This document shows positions 26,626 to 33,781 of a stretch of 35,589 bases of DNA, in pieces. Position 1 is the stretch's first letter. Every line of letters begins with the position of its first letter. Below the pieces are notes generated by a model. It saw nothing but the letters and a program-made list of their open reading frames with translations, had not been told where the DNA came from and made no database searches. Source of the stretch: Pantoea anthophila (lineage in GTDB: Bacteria; Pseudomonadota; Gammaproteobacteria; Enterobacterales; Enterobacteriaceae); assembly GCF_006494375.1 (NCBI RefSeq), contig NZ_VHIZ01000009.1, positions 1 through 35,589 on the forward strand, in the 5' to 3' direction. Made by a program: the position numbers and the translations under genes.

Positions 26626-26662
26626 AAAAGTCCAGAGCCTGAGACACTCTCAGGCCACTGGA

Positions 26663-27448
26663 TTAAATTGCCGGGTAATCACCGGTGCCTTCCGGCCAAG
26701 GCGTCAGCAGATCGAAGCCGCTTTCCGTCACGGCGACCGTGTGCTCCCACTGCGCCGAGAGTGAACGATCTTTCGTCACCACCGTCCAGCCATCAGACAG
26801 CACGCTGGTGCCCGCTTTACCGGCATTGATCATCGGTTCGATGGTGAAGATCATGCCCGCCTTGAGTGGCATACCCTGGCCCGGCGTGCCGTAGTGCAGC
26901 ACCTGCGGTTCGGTGTGGTAAATCTCGCCCACCCCGTGACCGCAATATTCACGCACCACGGAGAAACCAGCCGCTTCTGCCACACGCTGTATTGCGGCGC
27001 CGACATCGCCCAGCGTTGCGCCCGGACGGACCGTTTTGATCCCGGCCACCAGCGACTGATAGGTGATCTCAACCAGCCGTTTCGCCCGGACTGATGGCGT
27101 GCCGACAAAGTACATGCGGCTGGTGTCGCCGTACCAGCCATCCTTGATGACTGCTACATCGATATTAACGATATCGCCATCCTTGAGCTTTTTCCCGGCC
27201 GGGATACCGTGGCAGACCACATGATTGACGGAGGTGCAGGTAGTGCGGGTATAGCCTTGATAGCCGATGTTGGCGGGCGTCACCTTCAGTTCGTTCACAA
27301 TAAAGTCGTGACAGATATCATCCAGCTCTTCGGTGGTGATGCCAGGCCGGACGTGTGGCGTGATCATGGCCAGCACCTGCGCGGCAGCCTGTCCCGCTGC
27401 CCGGGCCATCTCGATTTCTGCTGCGGTATGAATTTTAACGCTGTTCAT
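26663..27448 (-). CDS. map: Type I methionine aminopeptidase, paralogue linked to ParD-like gene
   Basis: A 261-residue cytosolic metalloprotease that removes N-terminal methionine. All five metal ligands are present: Asp97 (NIDV), Asp108 (GDTS), His171 (CGHG), Glu204 (TIEP) and Glu235 (WEHT); the substrate His80 lies in VVCHGIP. It looks fully active. The housekeeping map gene of enterics sits beside rpsB-tsf, so this copy is more likely an accessory second enzyme; I cannot see the other. The first four bases overlap the stop of a ParD-like gene (ATGA), so expression depends on that gene. Confidence 0.93.
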   Translation of the reverse strand: MNSVKIHTAAEIEMARAAGQAAAQVLAMITPHVRPGITTEELDDICHDFIVNELKVTPANIGYQGYTRTTCTSVNHVVCHGIPAGKKLKDGDIVNIDVAVIKDGWYGDTSRMYFVGTPSVRAKRLVEITYQSLVAGIKTVRPGATLGDVGAAIQRVAEAAGFSVVREYCGHGVGEIYHTEPQVLHYGTPGQGMPLKAGMIFTIEPMINAGKAGTSVLSDGWTVVTKDRSLSAQWEHTVAVTESGFDLLTPWPEGTGDYPAI

Positions 27449-27690
27449 GACACATCTCCTTGTGTGGCGAGGATCTCTTCAGGAAGCATATTCCGGATAT
27501 CGGTGCGGCCTTCCACCTCCAGCCGGATCAGCATCTGCGCCAGTTGGTGTTGGGTCTGCTGGGGATAGAGTTCCGCCAGCATGCCGATTTTAAGCCAGTG
27601 TTCAGCCTGTGCATTGATGGAGCGGCTCATCGCCTGACTGGCGATGCGCAGATTCTCATGCATCAAATCCGAGATTTTAACGATACCCAT
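27445..27690 (-). CDS. ParD-like antitoxin-family protein
   Basis: An 81-residue protein beginning MGIVKISDLMHENLRIASQ, with a Ser-Ile-Asn-Ala-Gln-Ala turn (MSRSINAQAEHWLKIGM) resembling a ribbon-helix-helix DNA-binding unit of ParD-like proteins. The rest is helical and acidic. Start at 27690: AGGA lies 6 nt before; the open frame extends upstream but into AT-rich repeats. No ParE-like toxin follows: the partner in the operon is a methionine aminopeptidase, overlapping by four bases. It probably binds its own promoter (11-bp repeats at 27701-27727). Known RHH antitoxins do so; here it is inferred. Confidence 0.85.
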   Translation of the reverse strand: MGIVKISDLMHENLRIASQAMSRSINAQAEHWLKIGMLAELYPQQTQHQLAQMLIRLEVEGRTDIRNMLPEEILATQGDVS

Positions 27691-27700
27691 GCTAATCCTA

Positions 27701-27727
27701 TATAAAACGTATATGTTTCGTATATAG
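27701..27727 (-). promoter_or_regulatory. Three 11-bp phased repeats, candidate RHH operator
   Basis: On the minus strand ATATACG-AAAC-ATATACG-TTTT-ATATAGG gives three ATATA(C/G)G units at exact 11-base spacing, just before the ParD-like start. Tandem short sites on one helix face suit a ribbon-helix-helix autoregulator. Confidence 0.6.
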
Positions 27728-27769
27728 CATATCCTTAACCTCATGAGTTGAAAAGGCAAATTACAGCCC

Positions 27770-27799
27770 GTCCGAAAATGTCCGAAATTTGTCCGAAAT
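27770..27799. repeat. Three GTCCGAAA repeats next to int: candidate integrase arm sites or attL
   Basis: GTCCGAAA begins at 27770, 27780 and 27791, spacing 10 and 11 bases. They lie between the host ParD-like gene and the integrase stop. Lambda-type integrases have an arm-binding N-terminal domain recognising such clustered direct repeats. Confidence 0.6.
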
Positions 27800-27809
27800 T
27801 ACAGATACA

Positions 27810-28895
27810 TCATACCAGTACGTACGCATCGCCACGGGAGTCCAGGTACTTCTGAGTCATGGTGAGATTCCTGTGGCCCAACAGCCGCTGTGTAAATGCC
27901 TGACCGTAATGTGCCTCATATAATCTTCCGGACAGGCTGCGGATTTCGTGAAAGGTTGGCGGGTTTGGCAAGGCGTCCAGACCGCAACGGGCCCGCGTGC
28001 GCGTGAATGCCTGCGTCAGGTTTTCCGGGCGAACCGGGCCGGGCCTGCGTCCATGACGTCGTGTAGCGGAATAGATAAAATGCGGTGAAGGATTATTCCG
28101 CCGGCATAACTCAATCACGTCGTTCAGTGTCATGCCGATATCGGGCAGCGCCAGATCAACGGGGATGGCTAACTTACTGCCTTTCTTACTCTGTGTGATG
28201 AACAGTCTGCCATCACGAACGTCGGTGAACCTCATGCGGGTAATATCCTCCCGGCGCTGAGCAGTAACCACAGCGACCAGCAGTGCCCGGTAAAACCAGG
28301 GTTCGGATTCAGGTACGGCCTCTAGCAGCATCCGGAACTGCTCAACTGAAAGCCGGCTCCTCTGAACCCTGGGCTGTTTTGCCCGTGTGGGTTCAACCGG
28401 ATTCCTTTCAATCACCCCCGCCACAATCGCCTCACGAAACACATCATTCAGGACACTGCGCAGAATGACTGCCATTGTCTGTTTATTTTCGGTGACATAG
28501 ACATCCAGAAACAGGGCAATATCGCGGGTCGTGACTGCATTCATCGCCAGGTCACCCAAAGATTTCCGGATTGCGTTCAGCTGGTATTTACGCAGCCGAA
28601 GGGTGACCGGTTTTACGTTGCGCCTGACAAGGATTGCCTCATAGGATGAAAGCCATTCAGACACTGTCATAACGGGCCGCGCCTGTAATTTATTCAGAAG
28701 GGCGGAGGGAACATAATCCCGGTCCAGATAATGGTTGGCTTCAATAGCCTGAGCAATCGCTTCCCGGCGTGAAACATTACCCAGTGAATACTCTTTTCCG
28801 GTGTGAGGATTGCGCCAGTGGTACGTCTTGCGGGTGCGGCGGTAGGTCAGATTGCGGGGGAGATTGGCATCATAAGATTCAGGCCTTTTAATCAT
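27810..28895 (-). CDS. int: Lambda-type tyrosine recombinase (integrase)
   Basis: A 361-residue site-specific recombinase that inserts and excises the prophage. The N-terminal arm-binding domain has NLPRNLTYRR and DPxTGKE-like WRNPHTGKEYSLG (27-39), as in lambda Int. A core-binding domain (75-165) precedes the catalytic domain with Arg214, His316 (HEIR, Arg319), His341 (LGHRN) and nucleophile Tyr350. All catalytic residues are in place, so it is probably active. It starts three bases after the excisionase stop. The stop codon lies 10 bases from the GTCCGAAA repeats. Confidence 0.96.
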   Translation of the reverse strand: MIKRPESYDANLPRNLTYRRTRKTYHWRNPHTGKEYSLGNVSRREAIAQAIEANHYLDRDYVPSALLNKLQARPVMTVSEWLSSYEAILVRRNVKPVTLRLRKYQLNAIRKSLGDLAMNAVTTRDIALFLDVYVTENKQTMAVILRSVLNDVFREAIVAGVIERNPVEPTRAKQPRVQRSRLSVEQFRMLLEAVPESEPWFYRALLVAVVTAQRREDITRMRFTDVRDGRLFITQSKKGSKLAIPVDLALPDIGMTLNDVIELCRRNNPSPHFIYSATRRHGRRPGPVRPENLTQAFTRTRARCGLDALPNPPTFHEIRSLSGRLYEAHYGQAFTQRLLGHRNLTMTQKYLDSRGDAYVLV

Positions 28896-28898
28896 ATG

Positions 28899-29135
28899 TC
28901 ACTTTTCCATCAGCAGATTACGCCCGATAAGACTATGCGAATGGGCGTTCGGATTTCTGACGCGTTTACGGGGGTTGAGATACACCGCTTCCGGATGAAG
29001 CCGGTACTCTTTGCCGTGTAACTCCGGGCACGGGTAAATTCGCCCTTCGCGTGCCCAGCGGCGAAGAGTGGACAGGGAAGGTGGCTGAGAATAGGTCTCG
29101 CTCGCCCACTCAGTCAGGGTAAGCAGCTTAGCCAT
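28899..29135 (-). CDS. xis: Excisionase
   Basis: A 78-residue basic protein of the lambda Xis type: LLTLTEWASETYSQPPSLST then LRRWAREGRIYPCPELHGKEY is the winged-helix motif of Xis/Gam family excisionases, and YRLHPEAVYL follows. It bends DNA at the att sites and directs Int to excision. ATG at 29135 has GGAGG 7 nt upstream. It runs directly before int, typical of coregulated int-xis pairs; an intrinsic terminator lies just upstream, so entry from the long operon would require read-through. Confidence 0.93.
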   Translation of the reverse strand: MAKLLTLTEWASETYSQPPSLSTLRRWAREGRIYPCPELHGKEYRLHPEAVYLNPRKRVRNPNAHSHSLIGRNLLMEK

Positions 29136-29160
29136 GATTTACCTCCGGTTTTCGGTCCAT

Positions 29161-29184
29161 AAAAAAACCCCGCAAAGGCGGGGT
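29161..29184 (-). terminator. Intrinsic terminator between zinc-ribbon gene and xis
   Basis: On the minus strand ACCCCGC/GCGGGGT (29184-29178 with 29173-29167) has a loop of four and a seven-U tail. Confidence 0.9.
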
Positions 29185-29185
29185 C

Positions 29186-29329
29186 TCATTGTTTATCTTT
29201 GTCGCGCTTATCCTGCTCAGGCTTCCATTCAAGCCCACACATGTCGCAGGAAAACTTCCTGTCAGGACGCTTTCGTGGTCCCCAGAAATTGCAGAAAGGA
29301 CACGTTCTGGGTCTGTAAGCTATTTTCAT
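29186..29329 (-). CDS. 47-aa zinc-ribbon-like prophage protein
   Basis: ATG at 29329 is preceded by GGTGGGG, a plausible ribosome site. The product has two Cys pairs, CPFC (residues 10-13) and CDMC (28-31), fifteen residues apart, then GLEW and a charged tail. Two CxxC knuckles at this spacing indicate a zinc ribbon. The stop codon abuts a strong terminator. Small zinc-ribbon proteins like this sit near int/xis in several lambdoid prophages; function unknown. Confidence 0.75.
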   Translation of the reverse strand: MKIAYRPRTCPFCNFWGPRKRPDRKFSCDMCGLEWKPEQDKRDKDKQ

Positions 29330-29744
29330 ACACCCCACCGATGCAACGAGTGCTATCACCCGGCTCCTGCAACAATACTGTATAATCTGCCTGAATTATT
29401 TCTAATCGCTTCCTGCGGAGAATGCATCTTGCATTTATGAAGGATAACAGACTGATTAACACGTTATTTTTGCAGGTTAAAAGCATGGCCGTAGGCCAAG
29501 ATCGCGGTGATAAGTGGTTTTTGATCGCCGGTTATTACCGATAAAGGCTGGAATTTATTTTGAATAGATATTTACTCTGCTCTGGCGAGGTTAATGGTGT
29601 AGATAAACGCTGCCAGTATGAAACCCGTATTAATTGAATTGACCATTGATGCCTGCCTGTAAGTGGAACTAATAAGTGTTATCTATTTTTCAGTATAGAA
29701 TGATTTATTAGCTTTAGAAAGATTGTTTTAAAACGTTAATCACA
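29330..29744. other. 415-base AT-rich prophage gap, no firm gene
   Basis: Only one short candidate frame is seen here, on the plus strand (29437-29544, listed separately). The right part (29560-29740) is strongly AT-rich and without coding signal, and may hold a promoter for the minus-strand genes or a binding region. Confidence 0.4.
29437..29544 (+). CDS. Doubtful 35-aa plus-strand frame
   Basis: It starts ATGAAGG and encodes MKDNRLINTLFLQVK then SMAVGQDRGDKWFLIAGYYR. It is antisense to the prophage operon. The possible GGAG at 29417-29420 is about 16 bases from the ATG at 29437 and too close to an in-frame ATG at 29422. The composition looks protein-like, but evidence is thin. Confidence 0.25.
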   Translation: MKDNRLINTLFLQVKSMAVGQDRGDKWFLIAGYYR

Positions 29745-30044
29745 TTATTCAGAAGACGAGGTGAGAAGAAAATATTGTACATCTTCACCAAGAATATCCG
29801 TCTTCAGGGTTGCAAACAGGGGCGCAATGTAATCCCCACTTTCACCATTTTGCTCAATATAGTCCCGGGCTTCGTCATAAGTCAGGAAAGGCTTATCTGC
29901 TTTACTCTCTGCATGTTTTACAGTCCATGAAACAGGTGAGGCGGTCAGGGATAACCGCGCGATGAAATACACCATTTGCTCAACCGGGTCAGAACAATGA
30001 TGATTCAGTCGGTTGTCAATATAACTCAATAGCTTCCCTTTCAT
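29745..30044 (-). CDS. Unknown prophage protein, 99 aa
   Basis: It begins MKGKLLSYIDNRLNHHCSDP, preceded by GGAG at 5 nt (ATG at 30044). The frame runs on upstream but without a better start. The sequence is acidic in the C-terminal half (YIEQNGESGDYIAPLF) and ends SSSE. No domain is recognised. It is the first gene of the short block before the zinc ribbon and lies about 180 bases after the ANR gene. Confidence 0.7.
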   Translation of the reverse strand: MKGKLLSYIDNRLNHHCSDPVEQMVYFIARLSLTASPVSWTVKHAESKADKPFLTYDEARDYIEQNGESGDYIAPLFATLKTDILGEDVQYFLLTSSSE

Positions 30045-30221
30045 TCTGGCTCCGATCAGGCGAGTGTGTGTGCATTGACGTTTATATTCAAAACGGTTAG
30101 TAATTCTGGTCAGGTCTGATGACAAGTAAATTAGCATCGTGAATTTGTTTCGTGAAGTCAGAAAAATGAATAATCGTATGTCTTTGAATGTGTGCAGGGG
30201 GCTCCTTTTTTTTTGAAAATT

Positions 30222-30437
30222 TCAAGACCAACCATTACGAATTATACTTTTACATAATTCCGCGCGATGCGCAGACCAGCATGCGTTGATTTCCTTTCTG
30301 GCGAGCTTTATGGCCTTACGCCAGAGTTTACTCGCCTGTTCGTACTGGCCAGAACGCTCAGCTCTGGCGGCTGATTCAGCGACAGAATTGTAACGATCAT
30401 TTCGGTTTATCTTTGCCATGCTGACGGACGGGTTCAT
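30222..30437 (-). CDS. ANR/PerC-like family small regulator
   Basis: A 71-residue helical protein: SVAESAARAERSGQYEQASK then LWRKAIKLARK, ending NACWSAHRAELCKSII. The A-R-x-x-G-x-Y-x-x-A-x-x-L-W motif is that of ANR-family (Aar-like) proteins, some of which dampen AraC-type activators and others are phage-borne. ATG at 30437 has AGAGG at 5 nt; a second ATG six codons later is preceded by nothing useful. It follows recT by 22 bases, same operon. Confidence 0.8.
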   Translation of the reverse strand: MNPSVSMAKINRNDRYNSVAESAARAERSGQYEQASKLWRKAIKLARKEINACWSAHRAELCKSIIRNGWS

Positions 30438-30459
30438 AATCGCCTCTTAATGACCAGGG

Positions 30460-31479
30460 TCAGGGGGTGCTTTTTGCCTGCGCTTCCACAAGCTCTGCTT
30501 TGCGGACCAGAAAAACATCCGTTGCTTTACTGAGCAAATCAGGATGGTTAGCAAGCTTGAGAGCAGCGTATCGATAGCATTTGTCGAGGCCTGGCAGAGT
30601 GACCTCATTCAGGGCAGCGCCGGAAAAATCAGTCAGCAGCTCTTCAGGTGTTCGTTCAGCCAGCCGCTTGCTGCCCGGACAGCCATCATGGCTGGCAATG
30701 TCTCCCTCCCTGGCCGGGATATCTTCCTCTGACACGGCAGGAGAGGCTTTCGCGGAGTTCTCCTGCCCGCACGGCAAAGTAAGCGCCTGGCTGTTAATAA
30801 GCGCGTTCAAATCATCCCCCGGGGTTGCAGGCATAATATTGTGTTCAACAGGGCGAACCGTCTCAAGTTCATCAGGTGTATAAACGCCCAGAATGACATC
30901 TGGACAATGCAGGCGGGCCCAGCGTTTGACAGCCAGATAAGCCAGTTGCTGTTTAGGATCGCTTGCCCAGAGTGTGGAGTTTCTTACCTGCGCCTGTGAC
31001 AACAGCAACTCCAGAATTCGCGGCTTCGCCTCATTCTTCATCGTTGCCCAGACGCGGACACCGCATCCTGATTCATCGTTGAGTGTCCAGTCAGGCGCCG
31101 CGTACTTATTCCCCTTACCGGAGGTTTTTTCGGTAAATTTGCCAATGACGTTCTCCCAGGGACCAAACCATTCGTATTGAAGGCGATCGCGCGTCGGTGC
31201 CATTGTCGTGATGACAGCATTGACCAGTTGTGCTTCGTAGCCCAGTACGCCGCTGACCATGTACGTCTTCTGTGCTACGGCAAAGGGATTCATTTGCCAC
31301 TGCAGTGCCTGCATTGCCACGGCGAGACAGTCTGACGCATTGCCGGCCAGATGAGCGGGAACGGTGACTCGGCTGTTTGCCATAATTTCGGCAAGGCGGA
31401 TCAGCTTATCCAGCGTGTCAGGACTGAATATCGCCGCGGTGTTTGGGGTAGTTTCTGGTGTGGTGAGTTGTCTGCTCAT
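30460..31479 (-). CDS. recT: RecT-family single-strand annealing protein
   Basis: A 339-residue protein that pairs single-stranded DNA for phage recombination. The RecT core is residues about 25-215: LAEIMANSRVTVPAHLAG, AVAMQALQWQMNPFAVAQK, the GYEAQLVNAVI stretch and QLAYLAVKRWARLHCPDVI. The C-terminal 120 residues are low-complexity and less conserved. It begins within the last codons of the nuclease gene (ATGA), so the two are made together, as with RecE and RecT in Rac. It is somewhat longer than E. coli RecT. Confidence 0.92.
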   Translation of the reverse strand: MSRQLTTPETTPNTAAIFSPDTLDKLIRLAEIMANSRVTVPAHLAGNASDCLAVAMQALQWQMNPFAVAQKTYMVSGVLGYEAQLVNAVITTMAPTRDRLQYEWFGPWENVIGKFTEKTSGKGNKYAAPDWTLNDESGCGVRVWATMKNEAKPRILELLLSQAQVRNSTLWASDPKQQLAYLAVKRWARLHCPDVILGVYTPDELETVRPVEHNIMPATPGDDLNALINSQALTLPCGQENSAKASPAVSEEDIPAREGDIASHDGCPGSKRLAERTPEELLTDFSGAALNEVTLPGLDKCYRYAALKLANHPDLLSKATDVFLVRKAELVEAQAKSTP

Positions 31480-32297
31480 AACAAATTATCCTGTTTGCGT
31501 GCCCAGGCCGGACGCCTGAGTTCTTCGACGCCGCCCCAGTTGTTGCTGAGACGGCAATGATGGTAAGTGTTCAGATCACGGCGAAAGAGCTGGTAGCCAG
31601 TCTTAACATCTGCTGCGTGCAGCTGGAACGTACGCACCGGGTACCGACCGCAGTCGATGTTTTCACTGACCGCGATAAACACGAATTGCGGATATTCCCC
31701 GAAATGCGCACTGAAACCTTCGCGATAACAGGCGTCCTGAACGTGATAGCGAAATTCTTCGACATGACGCGCGAACCGCGCCATGTCCGCGACTTTTTTT
31801 ATATCCGCAATAACCGGCTGCGTGGTCAGGAATTTATCGGGCCGGATGCGACAAAGCTCACCGGTTTCGTCATCATTCCAGTAAATCGAGGCTTCACAGT
31901 GCCCATCGGCTTCCAGTAGACAGCGTGCAGCGGGATGCGCGAAGACGCTCTCACGCATCAGCTGTAGCTTCCGGCTTTGATCTGCGTCCAGTACGATCAG
32001 GCCGAGTCCCGCACAGTCACGAAGATAAGCCTGTTCGCTGATTTTTCCTTCCGTGGTGCGCCGGTTGAAATTCGGTGCCACAACATATCTGCTGTCGAAC
32101 CTGTCCGGCTCCAGAAGCAGGCAGTGAAGGGCACTTCCCATTTCCAGTGCGACCGTCTTCGCTTCATCGACGGGGGCATATTTACGCCAGAGATAAACTG
32201 CCGGATTGAGGGCAATGTCATCCAGCTGTGATTTACTGACGCCCGGCCCGGCGTGATAAGCTTCATTGCTGAGGTCGTGATAAATACCCGGTTTCAT
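31476..32297 (-). CDS. recE: RecE-type exonuclease VIII, catalytic domain
   Basis: A 273-residue protein matching the C-terminal nuclease domain of RecE, with no N-terminal extension (RecE of Rac is 866 residues). It starts KPGIYHDLSNEAYHAGPGVS, as RecE's domain does. PD-(D/E)XK active site: Glu135, Asp154 in RIRPDK, Asp165 and Lys167 in IADIKK, plus the HVQDACY motif (185-191). It digests one strand of a duplex to give 3' tails for RecT. It overlaps the gene before and after by four bases. Its short length is like that of many phage stand-alone forms. Confidence 0.95.
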   Translation of the reverse strand: MKPGIYHDLSNEAYHAGPGVSKSQLDDIALNPAVYLWRKYAPVDEAKTVALEMGSALHCLLLEPDRFDSRYVVAPNFNRRTTEGKISEQAYLRDCAGLGLIVLDADQSRKLQLMRESVFAHPAARCLLEADGHCEASIYWNDDETGELCRIRPDKFLTTQPVIADIKKVADMARFARHVEEFRYHVQDACYREGFSAHFGEYPQFVFIAVSENIDCGRYPVRTFQLHAADVKTGYQLFRRDLNTYHHCRLSNNWGGVEELRRPAWARKQDNLL

Positions 32298-32587
32298 TCC
32301 GCCGCCTCCCAGCCAAGCAGCACCTGCAGGTCGTAATTACGGGCCGCCTGCAGATAGGCAAGATTCGTGATAAAGCTGATGTATTCCTCACCGGCTTCCG
32401 GATGGGCACAGCACTTCATCGCATCAGGATGAAGGTTCCAGTGGCGGAACAGGTGAAGGTGGTCAGGAAAACAGGACAGGAGCCGCTGGGCTTCGTCATC
32501 GATCCACTGTTCTTTCATGATGGCGTCCTGCTCCCGGTCATCCAGGTAATCTTTGTGACGTTCCAGCAATGCAAAGGGCGTGGTCAT
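32294..32587 (-). CDS. Unknown prophage protein, 97 aa
   Basis: It begins MTTPFALLERHKDYLDDREQ and is helical and acidic, with two cysteines at KCCAHPEAG. The last four bases overlap the nuclease start and its own start overlaps the preceding gene by four bases. This tight linkage to RecE/RecT suggests a helper of recombination. No family recognised. Confidence 0.75.
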   Translation of the reverse strand: MTTPFALLERHKDYLDDREQDAIMKEQWIDDEAQRLLSCFPDHLHLFRHWNLHPDAMKCCAHPEAGEEYISFITNLAYLQAARNYDLQVLLGWEAAE

Positions 32588-32793
32588 GGCTTCCCCTCCT
32601 GAAGAAGAATGCCGACAAACCGGTCAAAGACCACCTGCATCACGGGCAGTGGTGGCTGGGGTGGCAATGCCGGGGATGAGGGCGACGAAAAGCTGGCACC
32701 GTTAACGATATTTTCAGGCGTAAACTCGATATCACGAATGGCATTAAAAGGGCGAGCAAAAGCAGCATCGCCCCTGATGTCTGGTTGCATCAT
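32584..32793 (-). CDS. Unknown prophage protein, 69 aa, proline-rich
   Basis: It begins MMQPDIRGDAAFARPF and has a proline-rich stretch SSPALPPQPPLP before a C-terminal helix (VMQVVFDRFVGILL). AAGGA lies about 9 bases before the start. It overlaps the next gene by four bases, first of the chain of overlapping genes leading to recE and recT. No family recognised. Confidence 0.7.
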   Translation of the reverse strand: MMQPDIRGDAAFARPFNAIRDIEFTPENIVNGASFSSPSSPALPPQPPLPVMQVVFDRFVGILLQEGKP

Positions 32794-32924
32794 GGGAAAT
32801 GATCCTTTAAATAGTCAGTTAACCTGTTCCGGTTCTGATAAGCCCGGCAGTACGATGAGGGGCAGGGATGACGTGTTTACTCAGGTGTCAGTGTATCCGG
32901 GTATGACGGCATCAGACCCAGCAT

Positions 32925-33149
32925 TTACTCTTCTTCTTCACGGCGGGCCTCGCGGGTCGCCTTTAGGATTTCAACCGGGTCTCCAGCTATCCGCGTATGA
33001 ATAACAAACGTGCCCGTGTGAGTAACCCGGGCATCAGGCGCGGCAGTGACTGCAGCCCTGACCACACGTTCATGGAAAAATGCACGAAAAACACAGGTCC
33101 GGATATGAAGCGTCGCTTCTGCGGGCGTCGCGATGTACTGGATTTTCAT
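32925..33149 (-). CDS. Unknown prophage protein, 74 aa
   Basis: It begins MKIQYIATPAEATLHIRTCV and ends in a run of Glu/Arg (EARREEEE). A clear GGAG stands 7 bases before the ATG at 33149. The middle (FFHERVVRAAVTAAPDARVT) seems beta-alpha-beta. The 131 bases after it hold no gene. No family recognised. Confidence 0.7.
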   Translation of the reverse strand: MKIQYIATPAEATLHIRTCVFRAFFHERVVRAAVTAAPDARVTHTGTFVIHTRIAGDPVEILKATREARREEEE

Positions 33150-33221
33150 TTCTGAATCTCCTGTTAGTGAAAACTAACTGATATCGACATCAATTGTCAG
33201 GCCACTGATCCGCACCGGGTA

Positions 33222-33353
33222 TCATCCGGGTACTGCCTGTGCAGAACTGAACAACAATCCCGCATACAGGCATTTCCAGTGATGGGCATCATGAAGATGC
33301 TGTTGCTCTTTAGCATTTTCGGCGTATCGACGCTGTCTTTCCCGGCAGAGCAA
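33222..33353 (-). CDS. Candidate 43-aa prophage protein with TTG start
   Basis: A frame not limited by an ATG runs from a TTG at 33353 (GGCGG about 12 bases before) to TGA at 33222. Product: LCRERQRRYAENAKEQQHL, HDAHHWKCLYAGLLFSSA, a strongly helical, charged first half typical of real small proteins. Start codon is uncertain; the frame stays open only about 10 codons further upstream. Overlap with the preceding gene is excluded by a 17-base gap. Confidence 0.35.
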   Translation of the reverse strand: MLCRERQRRYAENAKEQQHLHDAHHWKCLYAGLLFSSAQAVPG

Positions 33354-33370
33354 TGCGGCTAACCGCCGGG

Positions 33371-33577
33371 CTATATCTGATTGTCATAGTCTGCATGGCT
33401 GAGTAATTCCCAGCTCTGCCCCTTGTCTCTGGATAACAGCCGCCACTGAGGGGTTACCCGCAAAGTCAGGTACTGCCCACGATAGGTTCGTCTCGCATGG
33501 ATTTTGCCGGTACGCCAATGCTCTTTTATTCGTTCAGCACGCTGTCTTATCCGTTCAGGTGCGTGAGGTTTTGACAT
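33371..33577 (-). CDS. Small basic prophage protein, possibly ParE-like fold
   Basis: 68 residues, beginning MSKPHAPERIRQRAERI, then RTYRGQYLTLRVTPQWRLLS and QSWELLSHADYDNQI. The RT-YRG-L-V-P-WRLLS core is like that of short phage proteins some databases call ParE-like; I cannot confirm toxicity. ATG at 33577 is preceded by AGG at 8 nt and its ribosome site overlaps the stop of the 42-residue gene in front, so translation is coupled. Confidence 0.7.
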   Translation of the reverse strand: MSKPHAPERIRQRAERIKEHWRTGKIHARRTYRGQYLTLRVTPQWRLLSRDKGQSWELLSHADYDNQI

Positions 33578-33587
33578 CAGTCTCACC

Positions 33588-33716
33588 TCATATCAGCGCG
33601 CAGACTGTGGCCAATTGCTGCGCAAAAGCCCGATGAAAGCTTTTCATGAAATGCTTACGCCGTCTTAAGGAATTCAGGTTAAAAATGAACCGGTCAGTTT
33701 GCGTGTGGTAACGCAT
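33588..33716 (-). CDS. 42-aa basic prophage peptide with strong ribosome site
   Basis: ATG at 33716, preceded by CAGGAGG at 6 nt, begins MRYHTQTDRFIFNLNSLRRR, then KHFMKSFHRAFAQQL. It is strongly basic and amphipathic. Its TGA at 33588-33590 overlaps the ribosome site of the ParE-like gene. It directly follows an intrinsic terminator, so it may be made only when transcription reads through. The excellent initiation site makes it a real gene, though too short for routine annotation. Confidence 0.7.
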   Translation of the reverse strand: MRYHTQTDRFIFNLNSLRRRKHFMKSFHRAFAQQLATVCALI

Positions 33717-33733
33717 ACGATGCCTCCTGATGC

Positions 33734-33757
33734 AAAAAAACCGCCTCATCGGGCGGT
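33734..33757 (-). terminator. Intrinsic terminator in the prophage operon
   Basis: On the minus strand ACCGCC/GGCGGT hairpin (arms 33757-33752 and 33745-33740) plus seven U; it ends the unit of the 88-residue paralogue gene. Confidence 0.85.
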
Positions 33758-33781
33758 CGTGTCAGATAACATGAGTTGCGT

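Noticed and set aside
33281..33361. 26-codon plus-strand frame with hydrophobic peptide (MKMLLLFSIFGVS)
   Set aside because: No ribosome site, opposite to the operon, and overlaps a better minus-strand candidate.
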